The notes under the pieces: generated by a model
What the model saw: only the letters and a program-made list of their open reading frames with translations
Databases searched by the model: none
What the model was told of the DNA's origin: nothing
Program-made: the position numbers and the translations under genes
Shown here: one piece after another, positions 25,191-32,892 of the stretch
Position numbering within the stretch: position 1 is the first letter of the stretch
Layout: each line of letters opens with the position of its first letter
Assembly (NCBI GenBank): GCA_947462815.1
Contig: CANHQR010000015.1
Coordinates: 1-63,603 of the forward strand
Source: Pseudobdellovibrionaceae bacterium
GTDB taxonomy: Bacteria; Bdellovibrionota; Bdellovibrionia; Bdellovibrionales; JAMPXM01
DNA length: 63,603 bases
Reading direction: 5' to 3'

Positions 25191-26305
25191 TCTTCCCGCT
25201 TCTTCGCGGCTTACTTTGGTTTCATCGTGCGCCTCTCACGTGGCTGTTGGTCGCTGTAAATGTCGGCGTCTTCGCCTGGACTTATCCGGCGTTTGAGATA
25301 GCGGATCAAAATATCCAAGAGCTCGTCGAAGACAGCGACTTCGTGCATACGCATGGAATGTTGTATGCTCTGACCTTGGAAGAGACGGCATTAGAAGAGA
25401 TGTTTTCGGAAGAGATGGCATTAGGGGAAAGGGCTCTTCAAGAGAGGACGTTAGCAGGGAAGACGTTGGCGAAGCCTGCGTCGCCCTCAACAGATCGGTC
25501 GCCCTCAAGCCTGCCGACACAACTTCACCCGCATCCTTCCGTCTTGCAATTGGCGGACCGCGCGCGCCGAGGCGATCCTGTGGCACGGCGCTACTTGGGA
25601 ATCATCGCACTTCGCGATGGCGAGTTTATGCAGCTTGCGAAGTCGCGAACCAACTGGACGGGGGATCAAGTGGCCATTAACGCTTGGCGCGAACAGTTGG
25701 CGCGACTGGTGACGCTTCAGGAGCGGCATCCCTCTTTCCGTTTGGGCTTGTCAGCGGAACGACACGGCTGGATCTCTTGGTTCTCCTACCAAATCGCTCA
25801 CTCGGGTGGACTGCATCTGTTTTGGAATATGCTATTTCTTTTGCTTTTCGGAACTTTTGTTGAAAACGGCCGAGGTTCACGCGCGGTTTTTTGCATCACG
25901 TGGGTGGGCGGCCTAGCGGGGGCTCTGGCTTACGTCGGGATCTCCGGACTTTCGGCTTCGCCGCTGGTTGGGGCCAGTGCGGCGGTCTCCGCGTTGATCG
26001 GTGTGGTCGCTGGACATTTTCGCCGACGCTTGCCGTTTGTTTACTGGTTGTTGCCGTTTCGCGGTTACTACGGCGTCGCTTGGTTGCCTGCGTGGATTCT
26101 GGTGCCGGTCTTTTTGCTTCCCGATCTTTCAGGCTGGTTAGCCTCGCAGCCCGGAATTTCACAAGTGGCCTATACCGCGCATTTGGGTGGCGCCCTCGCG
26201 GGCTATGCGCTGAGCTTTGTATTTCCTGAGCGCCCCGGAGCTTACTCCGAGTTGGCCCAGAGCCTGACCGGAACCGCTGCCTCGAGTAGTCGTTGGGCGG
26301 CTTGA
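25187..26305 (+). CDS. rhomboid-family intramembrane serine protease
   Basis: A 372-residue polytopic protein of the rhomboid family, which cuts membrane proteins within or near the bilayer. HLFWNMLFLLLFGTF holds the family's His and Asn of the second helix, GASAAVSALIGVVAG has the catalytic Ser in GxSx, and AHLGGALAGYALSFVF has the partner His. Between the first helix (LTWLLVAVNVGVFAWTYP) and the second lies a ~130-residue insert. It begins with a five-residue periodic run (ALEEM.. ALGERALQERTLAGK..) encoded by degenerate 15-base repeats at about 25375-25480. The ATGA overlap with the RDD gene points to co-translation, so the RDD protein or a neighbour may be partner or substrate; this is inference. 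Confidence 0.9.
   Translation: MIFPLLRGLLWFHRAPLTWLLVAVNVGVFAWTYPAFEIADQNIQELVEDSDFVHTHGMLYALTLEETALEEMFSEEMALGERALQERTLAGKTLAKPASPSTDRSPSSLPTQLHPHPSVLQLADRARRGDPVARRYLGIIALRDGEFMQLAKSRTNWTGDQVAINAWREQLARLVTLQERHPSFRLGLSAERHGWISWFSYQIAHSGGLHLFWNMLFLLLFGTFVENGRGSRAVFCITWVGGLAGALAYVGISGLSASPLVGASAAVSALIGVVAGHFRRRLPFVYWLLPFRGYYGVAWLPAWILVPVFLLPDLSGWLASQPGISQVAYTAHLGGALAGYALSFVFPERPGAYSELAQSLTGTAASSSRWAA
25375..25480 (+). repeat. degenerate 15-base coding repeats in rhomboid gene
   Basis: About seven imperfect copies of a GAAGAGAYGGCATTA-like unit encode a five-residue period, with Leu or Ala recurring every fifth residue. They lie in the extramembrane insert of the rhomboid protein. Confidence 0.6.
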
Positions 26306-26370
26306 GCCCTCGCAGTCCGACGAGTCCGAACGATTTGTCGCGCTGATCCAGGTTGAAGTGATCTATAGAA

Positions 26371-26928
26371 TCAGATCGAGATATCCCGCAGGCGACCTTC
26401 GACGATCGGACGCAGTGTGGGAATCCATTGCTTGAGTTCTGAGAGATCTCGCAGCTGAATATTTTGTCGCATGACCTCGTCCAAGAGGTAACCGATGAGA
26501 GCGGCTTCCTCAGGCTTAAGTTGCAGCTGATCAGCGGCCGACTCCATCCACTTATCGAGATCTTTGAGTGAGCGCGAGATCATTTCCAAAGCCTGCTTCT
26601 GATCCGGCGTGAGATCCGCGACGACTTTGAATTTGACGCGAAGGCTGAAGCCGCACTCGCGCGCCCACCACTTCCATTCGCCCCGCGAGTTGGTGGACTG
26701 ATGCACGTTCGCAAAGTGATCGTAACAGCCTTATGCGGCCATTTCGGGGTCGCGATAGAAGGGAAGAACCGCAATCTTCACTTTTTTGAGAAGCTCAGCA
26801 CACACGGCCTCCAGATCCACGCGCACATCAGCGGTGAGTCGGATGAGCTTACACTGCCGCTCGAACCGCCATTGATGCCATCGAGTTGATCCAACCAAAA
26901 GGAATCCTGAGTCCCGTCTCCAATTCAA
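26371..26928 (-). pseudogene. decayed ORF with in-frame stop
   Basis: One reading frame stays protein-like from 26928 down to its stop at 26371, but is interrupted by a TAA at 26731-26733. Before the stop it reads VDLEAVCAELLKKVKIAVLP and FYRDPEMAA; after it, GEWKWWARECGFSLRVKFK and an acidic/helical end, LSELKQWIPTLRPIVEG. A GTG at 26706 could restart translation for a 111-residue protein, but its ribosome site is poor. The frame abuts and overlaps the end of the lipoprotein gene at 26849, so both may once have been one gene broken by a frameshift and this stop. An assembly error is possible. Confidence 0.5.
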
Positions 26929-27205
26929 CGGTCTGGAGGCTTTGGGCTACGATTCCGGCTGGGGCAGCTCCCGAGGAAAAGTAGTCGGATTCGTAGAGCC
27001 AGGTGCCTTTGGCGGGTGGCAAGTTCTCGCGGCCGAACCCCGTTGTCGAAGAGGGTGTTTGCGGGTTGGAGGCCACAGTCGAGGTACCCTCAATAACTTT
27101 TAGGTTGGTGTGAGCTTGAAAGCCGGGCGCGCAGGCCGAACTCAATAGGCCAATGCTGATGAGAGTGAGATAGCTTTGAAATCGGGAGCGAAGTGAGTGT
27201 GGCAT
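26849..27205 (-). CDS. lipoprotein, probably truncated
   Basis: A 118-residue exported lipoprotein. The signal is RFQSYLTLISIGLLSSAC, with Cys as the lipid attachment residue at a LSSAC lipobox. After it comes a Ser/Thr-rich segment, then GTWLYESDYFSSGAAPAG and VAQSLQTVELETG before a short, odd tail. ATG 27205 has GAGG six bases upstream. In a different frame near the end, the DNA reads SFWLDQLDGINGGSSGSV, more protein-like than the actual tail, suggesting a frameshift close to 26900. Homologues with a longer C-terminus would settle this. Promoter and partners are unknown; the next minus-strand gene upstream is over 270 bases away. Confidence 0.55.
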   Translation of the reverse strand: MPHSLRSRFQSYLTLISIGLLSSACAPGFQAHTNLKVIEGTSTVASNPQTPSSTTGFGRENLPPAKGTWLYESDYFSSGAAPAGIVAQSLQTVELETGLRIPFGWINSMASMAVRAAV

Positions 27206-27479
27206 TTCCAACCTCATGTCTTGTGAACTCACCAAGATCGAAATGGATGAAGAGCAAAGATGATTCCCACCAACTTGTCCCAGGCTAAAATTTGATTTGG
27301 CGGGAGGCGCAAGACATTAAATGAGACCTCAGCCGCGCCGCCGTCGCGCTTCAGTTGAGAAAAATCAGCCGATGGCGATGGGCGGTGACGCTTTGAGCTC
27401 GACGCTTGTGCAATGAATCGACAGGTCGTGAGGTAGGTCAGTGGGGCCCGGATGACGTCTCATTTTGAGACACTTCCGC

Positions 27480-29210
27480 TTAGCGCAAGACGCGCTTGAC
27501 CACCTTGCTGAAGACTTCGTTCCAATCAAACTTGGAGTCCAAGCGACTGAGCTTCAAGTCGCCGAGGCGGACCCCACTTTTCACGAGATGCGCTTGCCAA
27601 GTTTCCACACCTCGATCAATCAAAGTCACCGTGATGGGCTTGAGTTGTCCGAGATCCAAGGCGTAAGCGTAATGCGGATTCTGTTTCAGGGCCTCTTCAA
27701 AGGCATCCACAAAGCGCAAGATCTCCGGTGTGGTCGCGTCGCTTTGTACGAAGGCGCGATAAGCAAACAGTCCGTCGAGCACCGGTGTGAGCATGAAAAA
27801 TTCCGGACGAAGTCGGGTGCGCGAGCATGCGATCTCAAAGGCGCGTTCCACTTGCGCGGCATCGAGCTTTTCGCCACACAAGTCACTGGTTTTGTCCAAG
27901 CGTCCGCGAAAGCGAAGCGTGGGTGTCGCCTGGTTGCGGCCGGTGCAGAACAAAACATCGCGAAGTGGATATCGATACAAGCCGGAAGAAGTTGTCAGAA
28001 GTGGGGAGTAGGATCCACCGGCTTTCAGCTCGTGGGCCAAGCGCGGTCGCGAGTCCGGTCGCTCGAGATCGATGAACTCGAGAAAGTGACTGCCACAGGC
28101 CACCACGGGATCTGGTGCCCCGCTAAACGGAATGGTCACCACACCTTCGGTCGCGAGCAGCCCTTTTCCTTCGATCTCCGTTCGATCGGGAAGCAGGCCT
28201 TCAAGTCGCAAAGACGGCTCACTCGAGGGGCCATCTGTCCAGCAGCTGATCACTTTGAGTCGTGGCCAAACTTTGTTGGCAAACAAAATGGGACGATCGG
28301 CATGTCGCTCGTGTAGCTCCTCCACTTCGAGTCGCCGGGCCTGGGGTTCGATCGCAGCGACGACATCCTCCCAATGTGTTCGCATGATTTCGAAGATGGG
28401 GAAAAGGAACGTAGGCGACCAAACTGAAATCAAACCCAGATCGGCTTCGCTGAGCAGTGCCGCCGCTGTTTTGACTCGCCACTCTTGCAAGCGAGCCTCG
28501 ATCTCGGGCGATGAGGAGCTGGCGTCTTCAAGATGCAGACTTTGCAGCTGAGGCACCACCATGAACTGAGCGAGGGCCCATTTTGCGATGGGATTGAAGT
28601 AATCGAGGTCACTCGGCATGCCGATCGGAATTCCGCCAGGTGTCGCCCAGGCGCCTCGGCGAATGGCGGGTGAAATCGACCAATAGCTTTTTTGACCGAT
28701 GATTTCGGGATGTCGCCAATGGAGGTCCGCAAGCCAAGCGCTGGTGGCGGCCTCGAGCTCATCCAAAAATGGTCGCGTGTAAGGTATGAGCTTCGCAAAG
28801 CTCGATGAACCGCTCGTGCGTTCAAAGGCCACCACGTCGGCTGTGGTCAGCTCACCGCTTCGACCTTCAGTCGCGCGGCGAATCCAAGGTGCGAGCTCAT
28901 CGTAGCCGCGAACTGGAACCCGAGCTTGAAAGTCTTGGAAAGAACCAATGCGATCAAATCCGTGTTCGCGTCCAAAACGCGAGTCGAGATTCGCGCGCAG
29001 AATCTGGCGGAGACGCTCGAGCGAAGTTCTCTCAGGATGCGCCAGCTGGCGATCGAAGCGCTTCCACGCTTGGCGAATTGAGCGCAAGTAGGCCGTGTGC
29101 AGCGTGCGACGCGCCGAGCGCCGAATGAGGTCCGAGGCCTCGAAGTTTGCTTCGAGGCGACGCAGGCTCTGCCATCCGCGCCAGGCGGTGTGTCGCACGA
29201 GATTTGACAC
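27480..29210 (-). CDS. GH3 auxin-responsive-promoter family protein
   Basis: A 576-residue member of the GH3 family, acyl-adenylate enzymes that in plants join amino acids to jasmonate or auxin; bacterial members have no established substrate. Family features: the N-terminal LRANLDSRFGREHGFDRIGS block, RVPVRGYDELAPWIRRATEG, the P-loop-like ERTSGSSSFAKLIPYT that binds ATP, and the C-terminal AYRAFVQSDATTPEILRFVD part. The frame starts at ATG 29210. It begins six bases after the putA stop on the same strand, so it is almost surely in one operon with proline catabolism. An amino-acid conjugation or activation role is plausible but inferred. Confidence 0.9.
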   Translation of the reverse strand: MSNLVRHTAWRGWQSLRRLEANFEASDLIRRSARRTLHTAYLRSIRQAWKRFDRQLAHPERTSLERLRQILRANLDSRFGREHGFDRIGSFQDFQARVPVRGYDELAPWIRRATEGRSGELTTADVVAFERTSGSSSFAKLIPYTRPFLDELEAATSAWLADLHWRHPEIIGQKSYWSISPAIRRGAWATPGGIPIGMPSDLDYFNPIAKWALAQFMVVPQLQSLHLEDASSSSPEIEARLQEWRVKTAAALLSEADLGLISVWSPTFLFPIFEIMRTHWEDVVAAIEPQARRLEVEELHERHADRPILFANKVWPRLKVISCWTDGPSSEPSLRLEGLLPDRTEIEGKGLLATEGVVTIPFSGAPDPVVACGSHFLEFIDLERPDSRPRLAHELKAGGSYSPLLTTSSGLYRYPLRDVLFCTGRNQATPTLRFRGRLDKTSDLCGEKLDAAQVERAFEIACSRTRLRPEFFMLTPVLDGLFAYRAFVQSDATTPEILRFVDAFEEALKQNPHYAYALDLGQLKPITVTLIDRGVETWQAHLVKSGVRLGDLKLSRLDSKFDWNEVFSKVVKRVLR

Positions 29211-29216
29211 GGGTTC

Positions 29217-32200
29217 TTACTCGTCAGCGGGAGCAAAGCCGCGGCGAAGCGTGTTCTCCGTCACCACACGTGGCTCCATGTATTGTGTGACATAATCCGG
29301 GCCGCCAGTCTTTGAACCTACACCTGACATCTTGAAGCCGCCGAAGGGGTGGCGATCCACCATCGCACCTGTACAACCGCGGTTGATGTAGAGGTTGCCG
29401 ACTTCGAAGCGATCCCGAACATAAGCGATGTTCGCGGGGCTTCGCGAATACAAACCACCGGTGAGACCGTACTCGACATCGTTGGCGATCTTGACGGCAT
29501 CCTGCATGTCGCGCGCGCGAATCACCGCGAGCACGGGGCCAAAGATTTCTTCTTGTGCGAGTCGCGCGTTGGGTTTCACATCGACGAAGATGTGCGGTGG
29601 CACAAAGTAGCCATCGGCGGCACAGCCCTCGCTGATTTGTCCTCGGTAAAGCAGCTTCGCTTCGCGTGTGCCGACTTCGATCATTCCATCGATGCGCGAC
29701 TTCGCTTCGGCGTCGATCACCGGCGGAATGTCCGTATCGGCCCAAGCGGCGTCTTGCGTCTTCATGATCTTAACGGCCTCTCCGAGCCGGGTGACGAAGC
29801 GGTCGTAGATTTCATCGAGCACAATCACGCGCGAGCAGGCCGAGCACTTTTGTCCAGCGAAGCCAAAGGCTGAGTACAAAACGCCGCCGATGGCCTCATC
29901 GAGATCCGCATCGCTATCGATGATGATGGCGTTTTTCCCGCCGAGTTCGGCGATCACTTTCTTCATGTGGCGCTGAGCAGGCTGAACCACGGCGGCGATC
30001 TTTTGGATGTGAAGGCCCACGGCCTTTGAGCCCGTGAAGGAAATCATGGAGGTGAGGGGAGAGCTGGTCAGTGTATCGCCGATTTCCTCGCCAAACCCGT
30101 GAAGCAAGTTCACCACACCGGCGGGATAGCCGGCTTCTTTGAGGGCCTTCATGAACCACGAGGCGATCACAGGTGTTTGTTCCGCAGGCTTCATGATGAC
30201 CGTATTGCCAGACACAGCAGCGGCCGTAACCATGCCGCAAAGAATTGCGAGCGGGAAGTTCCAGGGCGCGATACAGACCACCACACCGCGCGGACGATAG
30301 TGGTAGTGGCTGGTTTCGCCGGGCACGCCGCCGACTTTCAGACCGTTGGCGAGGCGGCGCATGTCGCGGGCATAGTAGCGGCAGAAGTCGACAGCTTCAG
30401 CCAAGTCGCCATCGGCCTCGGCCCAGGGCTTTCCGGCTTCCAAGACTTCGAGGGCGGTCCACTGCACGCGATCGCGCTCCAGAATATCGGCGAGTCGCTC
30501 GAGCAAGCGAATGCGTTCGTCCACCGAAGTGACCGACCAAGTGGCGAAAGTTTCGTGCGCGGTTTTGAGTGCGAGTTCCGCCTCCGCCACACCCGCTGCA
30601 TGGGCGCGGCCAATGAGCTGCGAGGGTCGCGAGGGGTTACGCGACTCGATGAATTTGTTGGTTTTAATCTCCTTACCACCGATCACCAGCGGCCAGTCTT
30701 GCCCGAGTTGGCGCTCCACTTCGCTCATTGTTTTCTCAAGTCGCGCGCGTGGCGTGGACATCGCGAAATCGAGGAGCTCGAGATTGCGGAAGCGATCTTT
30801 GGGTTTGCCGCTGGCGTCCTTTTTTTCCAGATCTCGCGGGTCGCTGGATGTGGGAATCAAGCCTTCGGCTGGGTCTTTGAGCAAAGCTTCTGTCGATGCG
30901 CCTTCCGCGAACTTTGAGCGCAGAAAGCTTTCGTTGGAAGTGTTCTCGAGCAAACGTCGCACCAGATAGGCCATGCCGGGAATGAGCTCGCCCACCGGAG
31001 CATACTCGCGAACGCGGTAACCCTGCTTTACCAGCGAGCGTTTGAAGGGATCCGCCATCCCATAGAGCATTTGAATTTCAAAGCAGCGCGGATCCACGCC
31101 GAGGCGCTCTGCGGCCACGAGAGTCGCGGCGATGCTGCGCACGTTGTGAGAGGCGATGGCCACGCGAATGTGTTCGTGAGCTTCCAGCAGCATTTTCGCA
31201 CAAGCTTCGTAGTTGGCATCGGACTCGCGCTTGTTGGTGTAGACCGGCACTGGCCAACCCTGTTGCTGGGCGAAGACAGTTTCAAAGTCCCAGTAAGCGC
31301 CTTTTACGAGGCGGACGGTGAACGGCACGCCACGCTCGCGCGCGAAGCCGATCATACGACGGACGTCTTGCGCAGAGTCGCGCAAATAAGCTTGGAGCAC
31401 GCAGCCCCAATGCGGATAAGTTTTGAACTCGGCTTCCATGAGCAGCTCGCAGAAGACTTCGATGGTGAAGTCTTTGAGCTCGTACTGTTCCATGTCGAAG
31501 TTGAGGAACACGCCGCGCTCCATCGCGAGGCGCATGAGCGGACGCACGCGATCTTTGAGCCGCGCTTTAGATTTCTCCCAGGCTTTGAGGTCTAGGCCCG
31601 CATCGAGAGACGAAAGCTTCACGGAAACGTTCACGCGCGGAATCGGCCCTTTGTGATCTTCGTCAATTTGCGCGATATGATCCCAGTTCGCTGCGTCTTT
31701 GGCGAGCCAGGTGATCAATTCGGCATAGCGGCGCGTGTAGTCTTGTGCCTCGGCCTCGGACAGGCAGGCCTCGCCCAATAAATCCACCGTGAAAGCGATT
31801 TTGTTTTTCCGAGCTTTCTTCAAGACCGGCAGGGCTTCCTCGGCGCTTTCACCGGTGATGAACATCTTCGCCATTTGCACGACGTTCTTTTTCACCGCAC
31901 CCGCCATCAGGCCCGGTGCGAGCGAGCCTAAGCCGACGCCGAAGTTGAAGACCTTCGGGAGCTCCTCGCCACCTTCGGCGAAATATTCTTTCAAGTGGCG
32001 GGCGACTTCGCTTCCCGAGTTCAGATAGGGGAGCACGTCGACGAAGCGAAACATCTGCGTTTTGAAGCTTTCGTTCTTCATCGACCATTCCATGATCTGG
32101 CCGTACCAGTAGTCGCGACTAAACAGCGAAGGGCCTTCGGCCTCGGCCATGGCGAAAATGCTTTCGCCTTTGGCCTTGATGGCCGCTTGTGTGGAAGAGT

Positions 32201-32228
32201 CGACGGGGGTGAAGGTTGTTTCGGGCAT
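29217..32228 (-). CDS. putA: bifunctional proline dehydrogenase / glutamate-semialdehyde dehydrogenase
   Basis: PutA oxidises proline to glutamate in two steps. It is 1003 residues. The first ~480 residues are the FAD-linked proline dehydrogenase barrel (FTVRLVKGAYWDFETVFAQQ, FEIQMLYGMADPFKRSL), and residues ~510-1000 are the NAD-dependent aldehyde dehydrogenase, with the Glu of AELGGKNAIIIDSD and the catalytic Cys of GFAGQKCSACSRVIV. It lacks the N-terminal DNA-binding domain of E. coli PutA, so it does not regulate its own operon. ATG 32228 has GGGGAC upstream; the frame is open further but without support. It is followed six bases later by the GH3 gene. Catabolism of proline suits a bacterium living on protein. 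Confidence 0.97.
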   Translation of the reverse strand: MPETTFTPVDSSTQAAIKAKGESIFAMAEAEGPSLFSRDYWYGQIMEWSMKNESFKTQMFRFVDVLPYLNSGSEVARHLKEYFAEGGEELPKVFNFGVGLGSLAPGLMAGAVKKNVVQMAKMFITGESAEEALPVLKKARKNKIAFTVDLLGEACLSEAEAQDYTRRYAELITWLAKDAANWDHIAQIDEDHKGPIPRVNVSVKLSSLDAGLDLKAWEKSKARLKDRVRPLMRLAMERGVFLNFDMEQYELKDFTIEVFCELLMEAEFKTYPHWGCVLQAYLRDSAQDVRRMIGFARERGVPFTVRLVKGAYWDFETVFAQQQGWPVPVYTNKRESDANYEACAKMLLEAHEHIRVAIASHNVRSIAATLVAAERLGVDPRCFEIQMLYGMADPFKRSLVKQGYRVREYAPVGELIPGMAYLVRRLLENTSNESFLRSKFAEGASTEALLKDPAEGLIPTSSDPRDLEKKDASGKPKDRFRNLELLDFAMSTPRARLEKTMSEVERQLGQDWPLVIGGKEIKTNKFIESRNPSRPSQLIGRAHAAGVAEAELALKTAHETFATWSVTSVDERIRLLERLADILERDRVQWTALEVLEAGKPWAEADGDLAEAVDFCRYYARDMRRLANGLKVGGVPGETSHYHYRPRGVVVCIAPWNFPLAILCGMVTAAAVSGNTVIMKPAEQTPVIASWFMKALKEAGYPAGVVNLLHGFGEEIGDTLTSSPLTSMISFTGSKAVGLHIQKIAAVVQPAQRHMKKVIAELGGKNAIIIDSDADLDEAIGGVLYSAFGFAGQKCSACSRVIVLDEIYDRFVTRLGEAVKIMKTQDAAWADTDIPPVIDAEAKSRIDGMIEVGTREAKLLYRGQISEGCAADGYFVPPHIFVDVKPNARLAQEEIFGPVLAVIRARDMQDAVKIANDVEYGLTGGLYSRSPANIAYVRDRFEVGNLYINRGCTGAMVDRHPFGGFKMSGVGSKTGGPDYVTQYMEPRVVTENTLRRGFAPADE

Positions 32229-32358
32229 GAGGTCCCCTTTTTGAAAGAGCGAACGCGAATGAGGCTGGGGTCGAAATCTAGCCCAGCTTCGCCAGTCTGG
32301 GGAGTGGGGAATTGCGAAGTGCGTTAGCTTGAAATTTTGCCTATCGGCAAGGCGAGAC
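32229..32358 (-). promoter_or_regulatory. putA upstream region with inverted repeat
   Basis: The 130 bases between the histidine phosphatase gene and putA contain TTGCC-TATC-GGCAA, a 5-base inverted repeat at about 32337-32350. Reading on minus, TAGATT near 32275-32282 could be a -10 element. An operator for a proline-responsive regulator is conceivable, but not shown. Confidence 0.35.
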
Positions 32359-32892
32359 TTACTCGACGAAAGAGGCTGGGTTTGAATCCATTGCGGAATG
32401 GCGGCGCCATATCCCGTCTTGCCAACGATAATGCCGGGCATGACCGGGGCCCCAGGCTTCGCTTCGGCCCAGATCTGTGTCGTCAGAGCTTAAAAACAAG
32501 GCGGCCGCCTCCAGCCAATCGAGGTGCGAGCAAATCAGGATCGCCCGATGTTTGAGGCGAATCGGCTCGTCCAACCGATTGAGAAAATGCTGAACGCGCC
32601 TCTCAAATTCGCTGGCTGATTCATGGGCGAAGCGCTCGTCGAGCTCCTTGAGTACTTGCGGCGCGACGGATGGTCGCGAGCTCGCTGTCAACAGGGGCCC
32701 GACGCTCTCGCGCGTGCGCTGTTTCGGTGAAATGCCCACCCAATCGTAGGCGGGACGTCGCGGGTGTCGCGCGAACTTCTCGGCTTCGTTGCGACCTTGG
32801 GCGGTGAGTGCATCGCCGCCGGCAGGATCACGCTGAAAGTGCCGAAGGAGAGTGAGCTGGGTCGGTGAGGCGTCGGTCGCGTTTTCGTTCAT
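32359..32892 (-). CDS. histidine phosphatase superfamily protein (SixA-like)
   Basis: A 177-residue small histidine phosphatase. The catalytic RHG motif appears as LTLLRHFQRDPAGGDALTAQG, where His is kept but Gly is Phe; GRNEAEKFARHPRRPAYDW continues the fold, and a second His lies in ILICSHLDWLEAAALF. The size and the ALTAQG block fit the SixA/phosphohistidine phosphatase branch rather than phosphoglycerate mutase. The Gly to Phe change after the first His is unusual and may alter the phosphate pocket. Its ATG overlaps the stop of the upstream membrane protein gene by four bases, so the two are co-translated. Confidence 0.75.
   Translation of the reverse strand: MNENATDASPTQLTLLRHFQRDPAGGDALTAQGRNEAEKFARHPRRPAYDWVGISPKQRTRESVGPLLTASSRPSVAPQVLKELDERFAHESASEFERRVQHFLNRLDEPIRLKHRAILICSHLDWLEAAALFLSSDDTDLGRSEAWGPGHARHYRWQDGIWRRHSAMDSNPASFVE

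Noticed and set aside
30099-30917. 272-codon plus-strand frame inside putA
   Set aside because: Antisense to the conserved aldehyde dehydrogenase domain; no independent coding sign.
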